Assembly (NCBI GenBank): GCA_044226395.1
Contig: JBGAHD010000001.1
Span: 496,001 to 560,000, forward strand
DNA: 64,000 nucleotides
Source of the DNA: JBGAHD01 sp044226395
Lineage (GTDB): Bacteria > Pseudomonadota > Gammaproteobacteria > Xanthomonadales > Ahniellaceae
Direction of reading: 5' to 3'
A program made the translations under genes and the position numbers. Positions within the stretch are counted from its first letter, which is position 1. Every line of letters starts with the position of its first letter. Below the pieces are notes generated by a model, which did no database searches, was not told the origin of the DNA, and saw only the letters and a list, made by a program, of their open reading frames with translations. Positions 43,387-53,075 of the stretch are shown piece by piece.

Positions 43387-46064
43387 TCAGACGCGACGCA
43401 AGCGCCGCGCGCCGATCAACACGATGCCCAAGGCCATCAGCAGCAGCACGAGGGGCGAGTTGACCGGCACCGAGACCGGTCCGGGCAAACCGCTGACCAC
43501 GGTCACGGGATCGGCGTCGGTATTGTTGCTGGGATCGCTGTCGCCGCCGCCGGTGACCACGCCCGTGTTCTGCAGCGCGCCGGTGACGCCGACGTTGACC
43601 GAGACCGCAAGCACGATCGGCGGATACTGATTGCCGGGCGCGAGTGCGTCGGCGCGCGTGCAGGTCAATGTCGCAAGCACGCAAGTCCAGCCGCTGCCAT
43701 TGATCGCGGTCGCGGTAAGGCCCGCGGGCGGCAGATCGATCACCGAGACCGGGCCCGTGCTGGTCGCGGTGCCGACGTTGCGCACGACCAGACTGTAGTT
43801 GCCGCCGGGCAGACCCGCGACGAAGGTGCCCGAGTGCGATTTGTCGAGCATCAGATCGGGCCGCGTCACGCCGACCACCACGGTGTCGTCGCAGCTCGGA
43901 TCGGACGGACACGCGGGATCGCCACCGCCACTGACGATGGCCGTGTTCGTGCCCGATGTGGCGGAGGCGCCGACATCGACCATCAAGGTTAACGTCGAAC
44001 TGGCGCTCGCCGAGAGCACGCCCGTGAACGTGCACGTCAACGCCGTCGTGCCCGCGCAGGACCAATTGACGCCACTCGCGCTCACCAGGGTGATGCCCGC
44101 GGGCAAGGTGTCGCTCACGCTCAGATTGCCCGTCGTCGCGACCGCGCCGATGTTCGTGACCGTGATGGCATAGCTCGCCGGCTGCGCGACCACGAAGGGA
44201 TTAGGCGACGCGGTCTTGGTCAGTTGCAGGCGCGGCGTGGTGGCATCGGTCACGGTGACCGTGTCGGTACAATGCGCGGGCAAGGGACTGATGCAGGACG
44301 GATCGCCGCTGGTGATCGTGACCGTGTTGTCGACGCTGCCCGTTGAAGTCTTGGTAGCGTTGAAGGTGGCGACGACTTCATTGCTCGCGCCAGCGCTCAC
44401 GCCAGCGGCCTTCACGCAGCTGATGCTCGATGGACCCGCGAGCGGCAATGCACCGGCCGGCGTGCACGCCCAGCCAGCGCCATTGCTGATCGCGGTGATC
44501 GATACGCCGGCGACGAAGGTGTCGACGATGGTCGTGTTGACGCCGCTGTCCACGGGGCCGCTGTTGCTGACCACGACGTTGTAAGTGAACGTACCGTTCT
44601 GCGTGGTGTTGGCGACGCTCGCGGTCTTGTCGACGATCAGGTTGGGCGAACTCGCGTCCGTCACCGTGACGACGTCGGTGCAGCGCGCCGGCAGCGGGCT
44701 CACGCACGCGGGATCGCCGCTGGTGATCGTCGCGGTGTTGTCGACGCTCGAGGTGCCGGTCTTTGTGGCATCAAGCGTGACCACGACTTCGTTCGCCGCG
44801 CCTGGGCTGACCCCCGCCGCTTTCACGCAACTGAGGCTCGACGGACCCGCGAGCGGCAACGCACCCGCGGGCGTGCAAATCCAACCTGGCCCATTGGTGA
44901 TGGCGGTAATCGAGACACCGGCGACAAACGTGTCGACGATCGTCGTGTTGGCGCCGCTCGCGATCGGTCCCGTATTGCTGACGGCGACTGTATAGGTGAA
45001 CGTGCCGTTCTGCGCCGTGCTGGCGACGCTCGCGGACTTCGCGACCACGAGGTTCGGCTGACTGGCATCGGTCACCGTGACGGTGTCGGTGCAGCGCGCC
45101 GGTAGCGGACTCACGCATGCGGGATCGCCGCTGGTGATTGTTGCCGTGTTGTCGATGCTTGCGATCGAAGTTTTGGTGGCATTGAACGTGGCCACGACTT
45201 CATTGCTTGCGCCGGCGCTCACGCCCGCGGCCTTCACGCAGTTGATGCTCGCGGGACTAGCCAACGGCAGCGCGCCCGAGGGCGTGCAGATCCAGCCCGC
45301 ACCATTGGAGATCGCTGTGATCGAGATACCGGCGACGAAGTTGTCGACGATGTTCGTGTTCGCGCTGCTGTCGACGGGACCCGAGTTGCTCACCGCGACT
45401 GTGTAGCTGAAGGTGCCGTTCTGCGATGTGCTGGCGACACTCGCGCTTTTCGTGACGATCAGGTTAGGCTGACTCGCGTCGGTGACCGTCACGGTGTCGG
45501 TGCAGCGCGCCGGCAGCGGGCTCACGCACGCGGGATCGCCGCTGGTGATCGTCGCGGTGTTGTCGACGCTGCTGGTTGAGGTCTTCGTGGCATTGAACGT
45601 GGCGACCACTTCGTTGTTTGCGCCCGCGCTCACGCCCGCGACCTTCACGCAGTTGATGCTCGCGGGACCGGCCAACGGCAGCGCGCCCGAGGGCGTGCAG
45701 ATCCAGCCGGCCCCGTTGGAGATCGCGGTGATCGAGACACCGGCGACGAAATTGTCGACGATGGTCGTGTTCGCGCTGCTGTCGACGGGACCCGAGTTGC
45801 TCACCGCGACCGTGTAGCTGAAGGTGCCGTTCTGCGACGTGCTGGCGACACTCGCGCTCTTCGCGACGATCAGGTTCGGTTGACTGGCATCGGTCACGGT
45901 GACTGTGTCGGTGCATCGCGCTGGCAGCGGGCTGACGCACGCGGGATCGCCGCTGGTGATCGTCGCGGTGTTGTCGACGCTGCTGGTTGAGGTCTTCGTG
46001 GCATTGAACGTGGCGACCACTTCGTTGTTTGCACCCGCGCTCACGCCCGCTGCCTTCACGCAGC
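43387..46064 (-). pseudogene. C-terminal part of the frameshifted DUF11 surface protein
   Basis: This is the continuation, in another frame, of the gene upstream. It contains the last four complete 137-aa repeats, a diverged DUF11 unit (TPRLQLTKTASPNPFVV), another (VTRPDLMLDKSHSGTFVAG) and the anchor SVPVNSPLVLLLMALGIVL, then RRLRRV. The anchor has a short motif, a membrane helix and an Arg cluster, as in IPTL-CTERM proteins. It has no start of its own: the frame is joined to the upstream part through a 26-nt deletion near 46064. It is translated only if the deletion is an assembly error or is bypassed. Confidence 0.75.
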
Positions 46065-49000
46065 AACACACCCGAAGGTGTGCACACCCAGCCGGAACCA
46101 TTCGCGATCGCCGTGATCGACACCCCCGCGACGAAGTTGTCGACGATGGTGGTGTTCGCGCTGCTATCGACCGGGCCCGAGTTGCTGGCCGTGACCGTGT
46201 AAGTGAACGCGCCATTCTGCGCGATGCTCGCCACGCTGGCGGACTTGCTCACCACCAGATTCGGCTGACTCGCATCGGTGACCGTCACGGTATCGGTGCA
46301 TCGTGCTGGCAACGGACTCACGCACGCGGGATCGCCGCTGGTGATCGTTGCCGTGTTGTCGACGCTCGCGGTCGAAGTCTTGGTGGCATTGAACGTGGCC
46401 ACGACTTCATTGCTCGCGCCGGCGCTCACGCCTGCGGCCTTCATGCAGCTGATGCTCGCAGGACCGGCCAACGGCAGCGCACCCGACGGCGTGCAGATCC
46501 AGCCAGCACCGTTTGATATCGCCGTGATCGAGATACCAGAGACGAGGTTGTCGACGATGCTCGTGTTCGCGTTGCTGTCGACGGGACCCGAGTTGCTGAC
46601 GGCCACGGTATAAGTGAACGTACCGTTCTGAGCCGTGCTCGCGACACTCGCGCTCTTCGCGACGATCAGGTTCGGTTGACTGGCATCGTTCACGGTGACC
46701 GTGTCGGTGCATCGTGCCGGCAGCGGACTCACGCACGTGGGATCGCCACTGGTGATCGTGGCGGTGTTGTCGACGCTGCTGGTCGAGGTCTTGGTGGCGT
46801 TGAAGGTGGCGACCACTTCGTTGCTAGCACCCGCGCTCACACCCGCTGCCTTCACGCAACTGATGCTTGAAGGACCGGCCAGCGGCAACACACCCGAAGG
46901 TGTGCACACCCAGCCGGAACCATTCGCGATCGCCGTGATCGACACCCCCGCGACGAAGTTGTCGACGATGGTGGTGTTCGCGCTGCTATCGACCGGGCCC
47001 GAGTTGCTGGCCGTGACCGTGTAATTGAAGGTGCCATTCTGTGCCACGCTCGTGACGCTCGCCGTTTTCGCGACGATCAGATTGGGCTGACTGGCATCGG
47101 TCACCGTCACGGTGTCCGTGCAGCGCGTGGGCAAGGGACTCACGCACGCGGGATCACCGCTCGTGATCGTCGCGGTGTTGTCCACGCTGGCGGTTGAGGT
47201 CTTGGTGGCATTGAAGGTTGCCACGACTTCATTGGAGGCACCGGCGCTCACGCCCGCTGCCTTCACGCAACTGATGCTCGAAGGACCGGCCAGCGGCAAC
47301 ACACCCGAAGGTGTGCACACCCAGCCGGAACCATTCGCGATCGCCGTGATCGACACGCCCGCGACAAAGTTGTCGACGATGGTCGTGTTCGCGCCGCTGA
47401 CCACGGCACCAGAGTTACTCACGGCCACGGTGTAGGTGAGCGTCCCGTTCTGAGCGGCGCTCGCGACACTCGCGCTCTTCGCGACGATCAGGTTCGGTTG
47501 ACTGGCATCGGTCACGGTCACCGTGTCCGTGCAGCGCGCGGGCAAGGGACTCACGCACGCGGGATCACCGCTCGTGATCGCCGCGGTGTTGTCGACATCG
47601 CCCGTGGACGTCTTGGTCGCGTTGAACGTGGCGACGACTTCATTGCTCGCCCCGGCGCTCACGCCCGCGGCTTTCACGCAATTGATGCTCGCCGGACCCG
47701 CCAGCGGCAGCGCGCCCGAAGGCGTGCAGACCCAACCCGCACCATTCGCAATGGCTGTGATCGACGCGCCGGCGACAAAGTTGTCAACGATCGTCGTGTT
47801 CGCGCCGCTATCGACTGGGCCCGAATTGCTCGCGGCAACGGTGTACGTGAACGTGCCATTCTGCGCCGTGCTCGCGACACTCGCGCTCTTCGCGACGATC
47901 AGATTGGGCTGACTGGCATCGGTCACCGTCACGGTGTCCGTGCATCGCGCGGGCAAAGGACTCACGCACGCGGGATCACCGCTGGTGATCGTCGCGGTGT
48001 TGTCGACGCTGGCGGTTGAGGTCTTGGTGGCGTTGAACGTGGCCACGACTTCATTGCTCGCGCCGGCGCTCACGCCTGCGGCCTTCACGCAAGTCATGCT
48101 TGAAGGTCCGGCCAGAGGCAGCGCACCCGAAGGTGTACACACCCAGCCGGAACCATTCGTGATCGCCGTGATCGACACGCCCGCGACGAAGTTGTCGACG
48201 ATCGTCGTGTTCGCGCCGCTGACCACGGCACCAGAGTTACTCACGGCCACGGTGTAGGTGAACGTCCCGTTCTGAGCGGCGCTCGCGACACTCGCGCTCT
48301 TCGCGACGATCAAGTTCGGTTGACTGGCATCGGTCACGGTCACCGTGTCCGTGCAGCGCGCGGGCAAAGGACTCACGCATGCGGGATCACCACTGGTGAT
48401 CGTCGCGGTGTTGTCGACATCGCCCGTGGAAGTCTTGGTCGCGTTGAACGTAGCGACGACTTCATTGCTCGCCCCGGCGCTCACGCCCGCGGCCTTGACG
48501 CAACTGAGACTCGCCGGACCCGCCAGTGGCAGCGCGCCCGATGGCGTGCACACCCAGCCGGAGCCGTTGGCGATGGCCGTGATCGAAACGCCAGCGACAA
48601 AGTTATCGACGATGGTCGTGTTCGCCGCGCTGATCACGGGGCCCGAATTGCTGATAGCCACGGTGTAAGTAAACGCGCCATTCTGCGTCGCGCTCGACAC
48701 GCTCGCGCTCTTGGCGACGATCAAATTCGGTTCGCTCGCGTCGGTCACGGTCACCGTGTCGGTGCAGTGCGCGGGCAAGGGATTCACGCAGGCGGGATCG
48801 CCGCTGGTGATGGTGACGGTGTTGTCGACGCTGGCGATCGAGGTCTTGGTGGCATTGAACGCGGCCACGACTTCATTCGCGGCGCCCGCGTTCACGCCCG
48901 CGGCCTTGACGCAACTGATGCTCGATGGCCCCGCCAGCGGCAACGCGCCCGAAGGCGTGCAAACCCACCCTGCCCCGCTGCTGATCGCGGTGATCGAAAT

Positions 49001-49575
49001 GCCGGCGACGAAGCTGTCGACAATCGTCGTGTTCGCCGCGCTGACTATCGCGCCCGTGTTGCTCACGGTCACGGTGTAGGTGAAGGCGCCGTTCTGCGCG
49101 ATGCTCGCCACGCTCGCGGACTTGGCGACGACGAGATTCGGCGCGCCCGCGTCCGTCACGGTCACGGTGTCGGTGCAGCGACTGGGCAAGGGATTCACGC
49201 AGCCGGCATCGCCGCTGGTGATGGTCGCGACGTTGTCGACGCTCGTCGCCGAAGTCTTAATCGCGCTCAAGGTCGCCACGGGCTCATTGCTCGCGCCTTG
49301 ACTCACGCCCGCGGCCTTGACGCATTGCACGCTGGCGGGACCGGCCAAGGGCAAAGCACCCGACGGCGTGCAAACCCAACCGGCGCCGTTGGTGACGGAG
49401 CCGATCGTGACGCCCGCGACGAAGCTGTCGACGATGGTCGTGTTGGGATCGCTGTCGGCGGCGCCGGTGTTGCTCACGGCGATGCCGTAACTGTAGCTGC
49501 CGTTCTGCGCGATGCTGGTGACGCTCGCGGTCTTGTCGACGACCAGGCGCGGCGCGATCGCGGTGACGGTCACGG
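44240..49575 (-). repeat. Thirteen tandem 411-bp coding repeats
   Basis: The signature GTGTCGGTGCA-type site recurs at 411-bp intervals (for example near 44259, 44670, 45081, 45492, 45903, then 46699, 47110, 47521, 47932, 48343, 48754, 49165). One unit is 26 bp short. Each encodes a 137-aa unit containing PNLIVAKSASVAS, TTIVDNFVAG, SGALPLAGP and ITSGDPACVSPLP. The outermost copies are the most diverged and the central ones almost identical. Confidence 0.9.
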
Positions 49576-52500
49576 TGTCGGTCGGTGAACTGGTGACGCC
49601 ATTGGTCGCGAAGGCGATATTGGTCACGCTGCCCGCGATCACGTCCGCGCCCGTGATGGTGTAGGTCGCGGTGCACGTGAGGCTTTCGCCAGGATCGAAG
49701 AAATCGTCGAAGTCGCCGATGGTCGACAGCGCCGGGCAGGCCTCATCGCTCGAGCGATCATCGATCACGGTGATCGGGCCGTCGATCGTGGCGGCGCCGG
49801 AGTTGCTCACCAGGAAACTGTAGTTGATCACCTGCCCCACGCTGACATAGGTCATGGGCGTGGCGGTCTTGTCGATGGTCAGGCCCGTGGTCGCGTAGGT
49901 CGCGGTGTCGATCGCACTCACTGGCGAGCCGCTGAACGTGCCGTTCGCGGTCGCCGTATTGGGATGCGTGCCGTTGCTGGCCGCGACGGGACCGACCACG
50001 CAGGTGTACAGATGATCGTCATCGCTGGCATCGGCCACCGGCAAGGTCGCTGGCGGCGCGCATGCGGCGGTATTAATCAACGGATCGGTGAGCGTGACCG
50101 GCGACAGCGGCACATCGCCCGCGTTCTCGATCGTGAAACGATAGAAGACATTGCCCGGCAGATCGATCGCCTCGAACGGCGACCACGGACCGCTGGCCGT
50201 GGGCCCGACTTGCTTGAGCAACTCAATCGCGGGATTGGGCGCGACCACGTTGAGCGTATCGCTCGCGGTGTTGCCCGCGATCGGCGAACCATTGACGAGG
50301 TGCGTCACCGTGCCCGAGGTATTGGCGAAACTGCCCTGCGACGCCACGCTCACGTTCACCGCGACCGTGCACGACCCGCCGGCGGCGATCGTTCCACCAC
50401 TGAAGCTCACGCTGCCTGCTCCGGCCACCGGCGAGAACACGGGCGAACCACAACCCGAAGTCGAAGCACCCGGCGTCGCCGCCACCACCATCGGCGCGGG
50501 AAAGGTGTCGGCGAAAGCGACACCAGCGATGGCGTTGTTCGGATTCGGATTGCTCACGGTAAACGTCAGTCGCGACACACCACCCGCGAGAATCGGATTC
50601 GGCGAGAAGCGCTTGGCGATGACGGGCGGTCGCAGCACGGTCAAGGTCGCCACGGCAGAACCGCCGGGGCCGGCGTTGGTGCCGCCTTCGGTTGTTGACA
50701 CGAAGCCGCTGACATTGGTGCTCGGGCCCGCGGTCGCGCTGGTGACGTTGACGGTGACCGTGCAAGTGCCGCTGCTCGGCAACGTGCCGCCGGAGAACGA
50801 CATCGAAGTCGCCCCGACGCTTGCGCTCACCGTGCCGCCACACGTGGTCGACGTGCCCGTCGGCGAGGCGACAGTCATGCCGCTGGGGAAGCTGTCCGCG
50901 AAGCTCAGGTTGTTGAGCACGGCGGTGTTGGGATTGGTCACGGTGAAACTCAACGTCGACGCCGCGCCCGCCGCGATGGGATTGGGCGAGAAACTCTTCG
51001 CGATCGTCGGCTGTTGCGGCGCGCCGCAGCCGGTGAACACGACATCGTCGATCACCGGATCGGAACCGGGATTGGTATTGCCCGAGTTGAACGAATAGAT
51101 CCGGAAGTAGGTCAGCCCCGAAGGATTGAGTCCCGAGCTGGCCGTGATCGGCCCGAACGCGACCGTGGTGTTTTGCGCCGGAATCGCCGTGGCATTGCTC
51201 GACAGCTGCGTGCCGGTCTCCGGCCGCGCATTGCTCGTGCCCACGTACACCGCGATGCCTTGCGGACCATTCGCGCTACGCCGCTGGCCATTGAACGACA
51301 GCGAGACCTGACTCAACCCGGTCGTGTTGATGCCGAATTCGAAATACTCATCATTGGTCAGCCCCAGACTCGCGCCCGTGGTGATGCTGCCATTGCTGCC
51401 CCACGCGGCCGTGCCATCGGCGGTGATCGTGGTCTGCGTGTTGGGCGCGATGCCGGCGCCGACGGCGCTCGCCACCGTGACACTAGCCGTGCTCGCCGCT
51501 GGCGCGGTCAAGGAGAAGCCGGTCGGGAACCGCCATGTCGCCAACGCCAAGCCGCAAATACCGGGCGGCGGCGGCGGCGCGCTGGTCACCGTCAGGGTCG
51601 CCGTCGCGCTGTTGCCGGTATCGGCCGCGCCAACGAAGAGATGATTGGTCGTGTTGACCAGCGAGCCCACGGTCGTCGCCGTGACATTGACCGAAATCGT
51701 GCACGAGCCATTGGCCGGAATCGTGCCATTGCTGAAACTCAAGCTCGTCGCGCCCGACGTAGGCGCGAACGTCGGCGTGCCGCAATTGCTCGTCGCGGCA
51801 TTGGCCGGTGTCGCCACCGTCATGCCAGTGGGCAAGGGATCGGTGAAGCTCAGGCCCGTCTGCGTGAGTGGATTGGGATTGCCGAGCGTGATCGTCAGCG
51901 TCGACGTGCCATTGATCGGCACGCTAGACGGCGTGAAGCGCTTGGCGATGGTCGCCGAGGCCGGATCGATGATCGTCACCGTGCGCGCGCCAACGGTGAA
52001 GTCGGCGTTGTAGTGATAACTGCTGCCGGAAAAATCGTAGAGCAGCGTGTTGAGCGTTTGCGAGCTGCCGCCACCGCCGATCACGCGCAGCGTGTACAAG
52101 GTCACGACATTCGAGCCACCGATCTTGCCCGCGTCCTGACAGGCGCGATAGATCGGACTATTCGGATCGTTCTGCCACAGACAGGCATCGCCGTAGAGTT
52201 TGTCGTTGGGCGAACTCACGTGCGGCGTGCTGTCGGCCGAGTACGTGGTGCTGGTCGACAGCACTTGAAAGATCGCATTGGGGAAATTGATGAAGGATTC
52301 GAACTGCTCGTAGCCCTGCGTCGCCGTGCCGCCGGACAGTTCGACCACATAAGTATTGCCCACCACCAGGCTGAAGCCCGCGCCCGGCGCCACCGCGACG
52401 AGATTGCCCACGTCGGGCCCATAGCGCACATTGGTGATGGCGTTGCGGTTCTGCGAGACCAGATGCTCGACATAGAGCTCGCGCGGCGTCGGCGAGCTGT

Positions 52501-52909
52501 AGCTGCCCGTGCCATCGGTCGCGGTGACGTGGTAACGGCGCGTCGTGTCGTAGGCCGCCGGCACTGGATTCACCGCGGCCTCGAAATACGCATCGACGCA
52601 GGCGCCCGCGCCGATGCTGGGAAAATTCAACGTGCTCAGCGACCCGACACGCAGATCGACATTGGCATTGGCCGAACCCCAGACGAAGGCGACCGCGACA
52701 TTGCTGGTCGCGACGCTGCTGCAGACCCGAGCACCGACGGGAAAATGACGCGGCCCCGTCGTCGGACTGTTGCTGTCGAGTCCGATGATGTTCCAAGTCA
52801 GGGGTGTCACCGTCAGCGCGGCCTGCGCCGCCCCCGACCAGACGGCGATCTGCACGATCACCAACGAAAACAGGACGCGCGCGAGACGTCGAGCCTTGCG
52901 AAAAGCCAT
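45464..52909 (-). CDS. Giant DUF11-repeat surface protein, N-terminal part (frameshifted)
   Basis: Starts at ATG 52909 after GGGGTGA. A signal peptide (ARVLFSLVIVQIAVWSGAAQA) is followed by about 300 residues of unique beta-rich domain, then three large DUF11-type units (IAKRFTPSSVPINGTSTLTI, IAKSFSPNPIAAGAASTLSF, IAKRFSPNPILAGGVSRLTF) with a separate non-repeat domain after the first. Two further DUF11 units (AIELLKQVGPTASG, LTIDKTATPMTYVS) lead into nine of the thirteen 137-aa repeats. The genuine frame is lost near 46064; the residues after that point, to the stop at 45464, are out of frame and not meaningful. The intact gene would span 43387-52909 and encode about 3180 aa. DUF11 repeats are extracellular beta-sandwiches, so the product is probably a long surface or adhesive fibre. 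Confidence 0.75.
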   Translation of the reverse strand: MAFRKARRLARVLFSLVIVQIAVWSGAAQAALTVTPLTWNIIGLDSNSPTTGPRHFPVGARVCSSVATSNVAVAFVWGSANANVDLRVGSLSTLNFPSIGAGACVDAYFEAAVNPVPAAYDTTRRYHVTATDGTGSYSSPTPRELYVEHLVSQNRNAITNVRYGPDVGNLVAVAPGAGFSLVVGNTYVVELSGGTATQGYEQFESFINFPNAIFQVLSTSTTYSADSTPHVSSPNDKLYGDACLWQNDPNSPIYRACQDAGKIGGSNVVTLYTLRVIGGGGSSQTLNTLLYDFSGSSYHYNADFTVGARTVTIIDPASATIAKRFTPSSVPINGTSTLTITLGNPNPLTQTGLSFTDPLPTGMTVATPANAATSNCGTPTFAPTSGATSLSFSNGTIPANGSCTISVNVTATTVGSLVNTTNHLFVGAADTGNSATATLTVTSAPPPPPGICGLALATWRFPTGFSLTAPAASTASVTVASAVGAGIAPNTQTTITADGTAAWGSNGSITTGASLGLTNDEYFEFGINTTGLSQVSLSFNGQRRSANGPQGIAVYVGTSNARPETGTQLSSNATAIPAQNTTVAFGPITASSGLNPSGLTYFRIYSFNSGNTNPGSDPVIDDVVFTGCGAPQQPTIAKSFSPNPIAAGAASTLSFTVTNPNTAVLNNLSFADSFPSGMTVASPTGTSTTCGGTVSASVGATSMSFSGGTLPSSGTCTVTVNVTSATAGPSTNVSGFVSTTEGGTNAGPGGSAVATLTVLRPPVIAKRFSPNPILAGGVSRLTFTVSNPNPNNAIAGVAFADTFPAPMVVAATPGASTSGCGSPVFSPVAGAGSVSFSGGTIAAGGSCTVAVNVSVASQGSFANTSGTVTHLVNGSPIAGNTASDTLNVVAPNPAIELLKQVGPTASGPWSPFEAIDLPGNVFYRFTIENAGDVPLSPVTLTDPLINTAACAPPATLPVADASDDDHLYTCVVGPVAASNGTHPNTATANGTFSGSPVSAIDTATYATTGLTIDKTATPMTYVSVGQVINYSFLVSNSGAATIDGPITVIDDRSSDEACPALSTIGDFDDFFDPGESLTCTATYTITGADVIAGSVTNIAFATNGVTSSPTDTVTVTAIAPRLVVDKTASVTSIAQNGSYSYGIAVSNTGAADSDPNTTIVDSFVAGVTIGSVTNGAGWVCTPSGALPLAGPASVQCVKAAGVSQGASNEPVATLSAIKTSATSVDNVATITSGDAGCVNPLPSRCTDTVTVTDAGAPNLVVAKSASVASIAQNGAFTYTVTVSNTGAIVSAANTTIVDSFVAGISITAISSGAGWVCTPSGALPLAGPSSISCVKAAGVNAGAANEVVAAFNATKTSIASVDNTVTITSGDPACVNPLPAHCTDTVTVTDASEPNLIVAKSASVSSATQNGAFTYTVAISNSGPVISAANTTIVDNFVAGVSITAIANGSGWVCTPSGALPLAGPASLSCVKAAGVSAGASNEVVATFNATKTSTGDVDNTATITSGDPACVSPLPARCTDTVTVTDASQPNLIVAKSASVASAAQNGTFTYTVAVSNSGAVVSGANTTIVDNFVAGVSITAITNGSGWVCTPSGALPLAGPSSMTCVKAAGVSAGASNEVVATFNATKTSTASVDNTATITSGDPACVSPLPARCTDTVTVTDASQPNLIVAKSASVASTAQNGTFTYTVAASNSGPVDSGANTTIVDNFVAGASITAIANGAGWVCTPSGALPLAGPASINCVKAAGVSAGASNEVVATFNATKTSTGDVDNTAAITSGDPACVSPLPARCTDTVTVTDASQPNLIVAKSASVASAAQNGTLTYTVAVSNSGAVVSGANTTIVDNFVAGVSITAIANGSGWVCTPSGVLPLAGPSSISCVKAAGVSAGASNEVVATFNATKTSTASVDNTATITSGDPACVSPLPTRCTDTVTVTDASQPNLIVAKTASVTSVAQNGTFNYTVTASNSGPVDSSANTTIVDNFVAGVSITAIANGSGWVCTPSGVLPLAGPSSISCVKAAGVSAGASNEVVATFNATKTSTSSVDNTATITSGDPTCVSPLPARCTDTVTVNDASQPNLIVAKSASVASTAQNGTFTYTVAVSNSGPVDSNANTSIVDNLVSGISITAISNGAGWICTPSGALPLAGPASISCMKAAGVSAGASNEVVATFNATKTSTASVDNTATITSGDPACVSPLPARCTDTVTVTDASQPNLVVSKSASVASIAQNGAFTYTVTASNSGPVDSSANTTIVDNFVAGVSITAIANGSGWVCTPSGVLLREGSGRERGCKQRSGRHVQCHEDLNQQRRQHRDDHQRRSRVRQPAASAMHRHSHRDRCQSTEPDRREERECRQHVAERHLQLHGRGEQLGSRRQQREHDHRRQFRRRCLDHRDLQRGRLDLHALGRAAVGRSREHQLREGRGRERGRKQRSGRHVQCHEDLNQQRRQHRDDHQRRSRVREPAAGALHRHRDGHRRESA

Positions 52910-53075
52910 GATGTCACCCCAAGCCATGCCGTTTCCCGCGGCAATCCCGAGGTGCTGCAAGAGTCATGCGCGCGCCTGACGCCAGGCTCCGCCGCGAGAG
53001 GGACAGCGCATGGCGAAGCTTTTCCCGAGCGCGCGACGGCCCGAGCCGATGCGCGACCACTCTTCGCGCGATCGC

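Noticed and set aside
45077..48668. Repeated plus-strand open frames of about 107-111 aa, one per 411-bp repeat
   Set aside because: They recur only because the coding repeat on the minus strand recurs; no ribosome-binding sites or family match.
44240..49575. Possible CRISPR or satellite array because of the strict 411-bp period
   Set aside because: The repeats are coding, in frame, and far longer than CRISPR repeats; no unique spacers.
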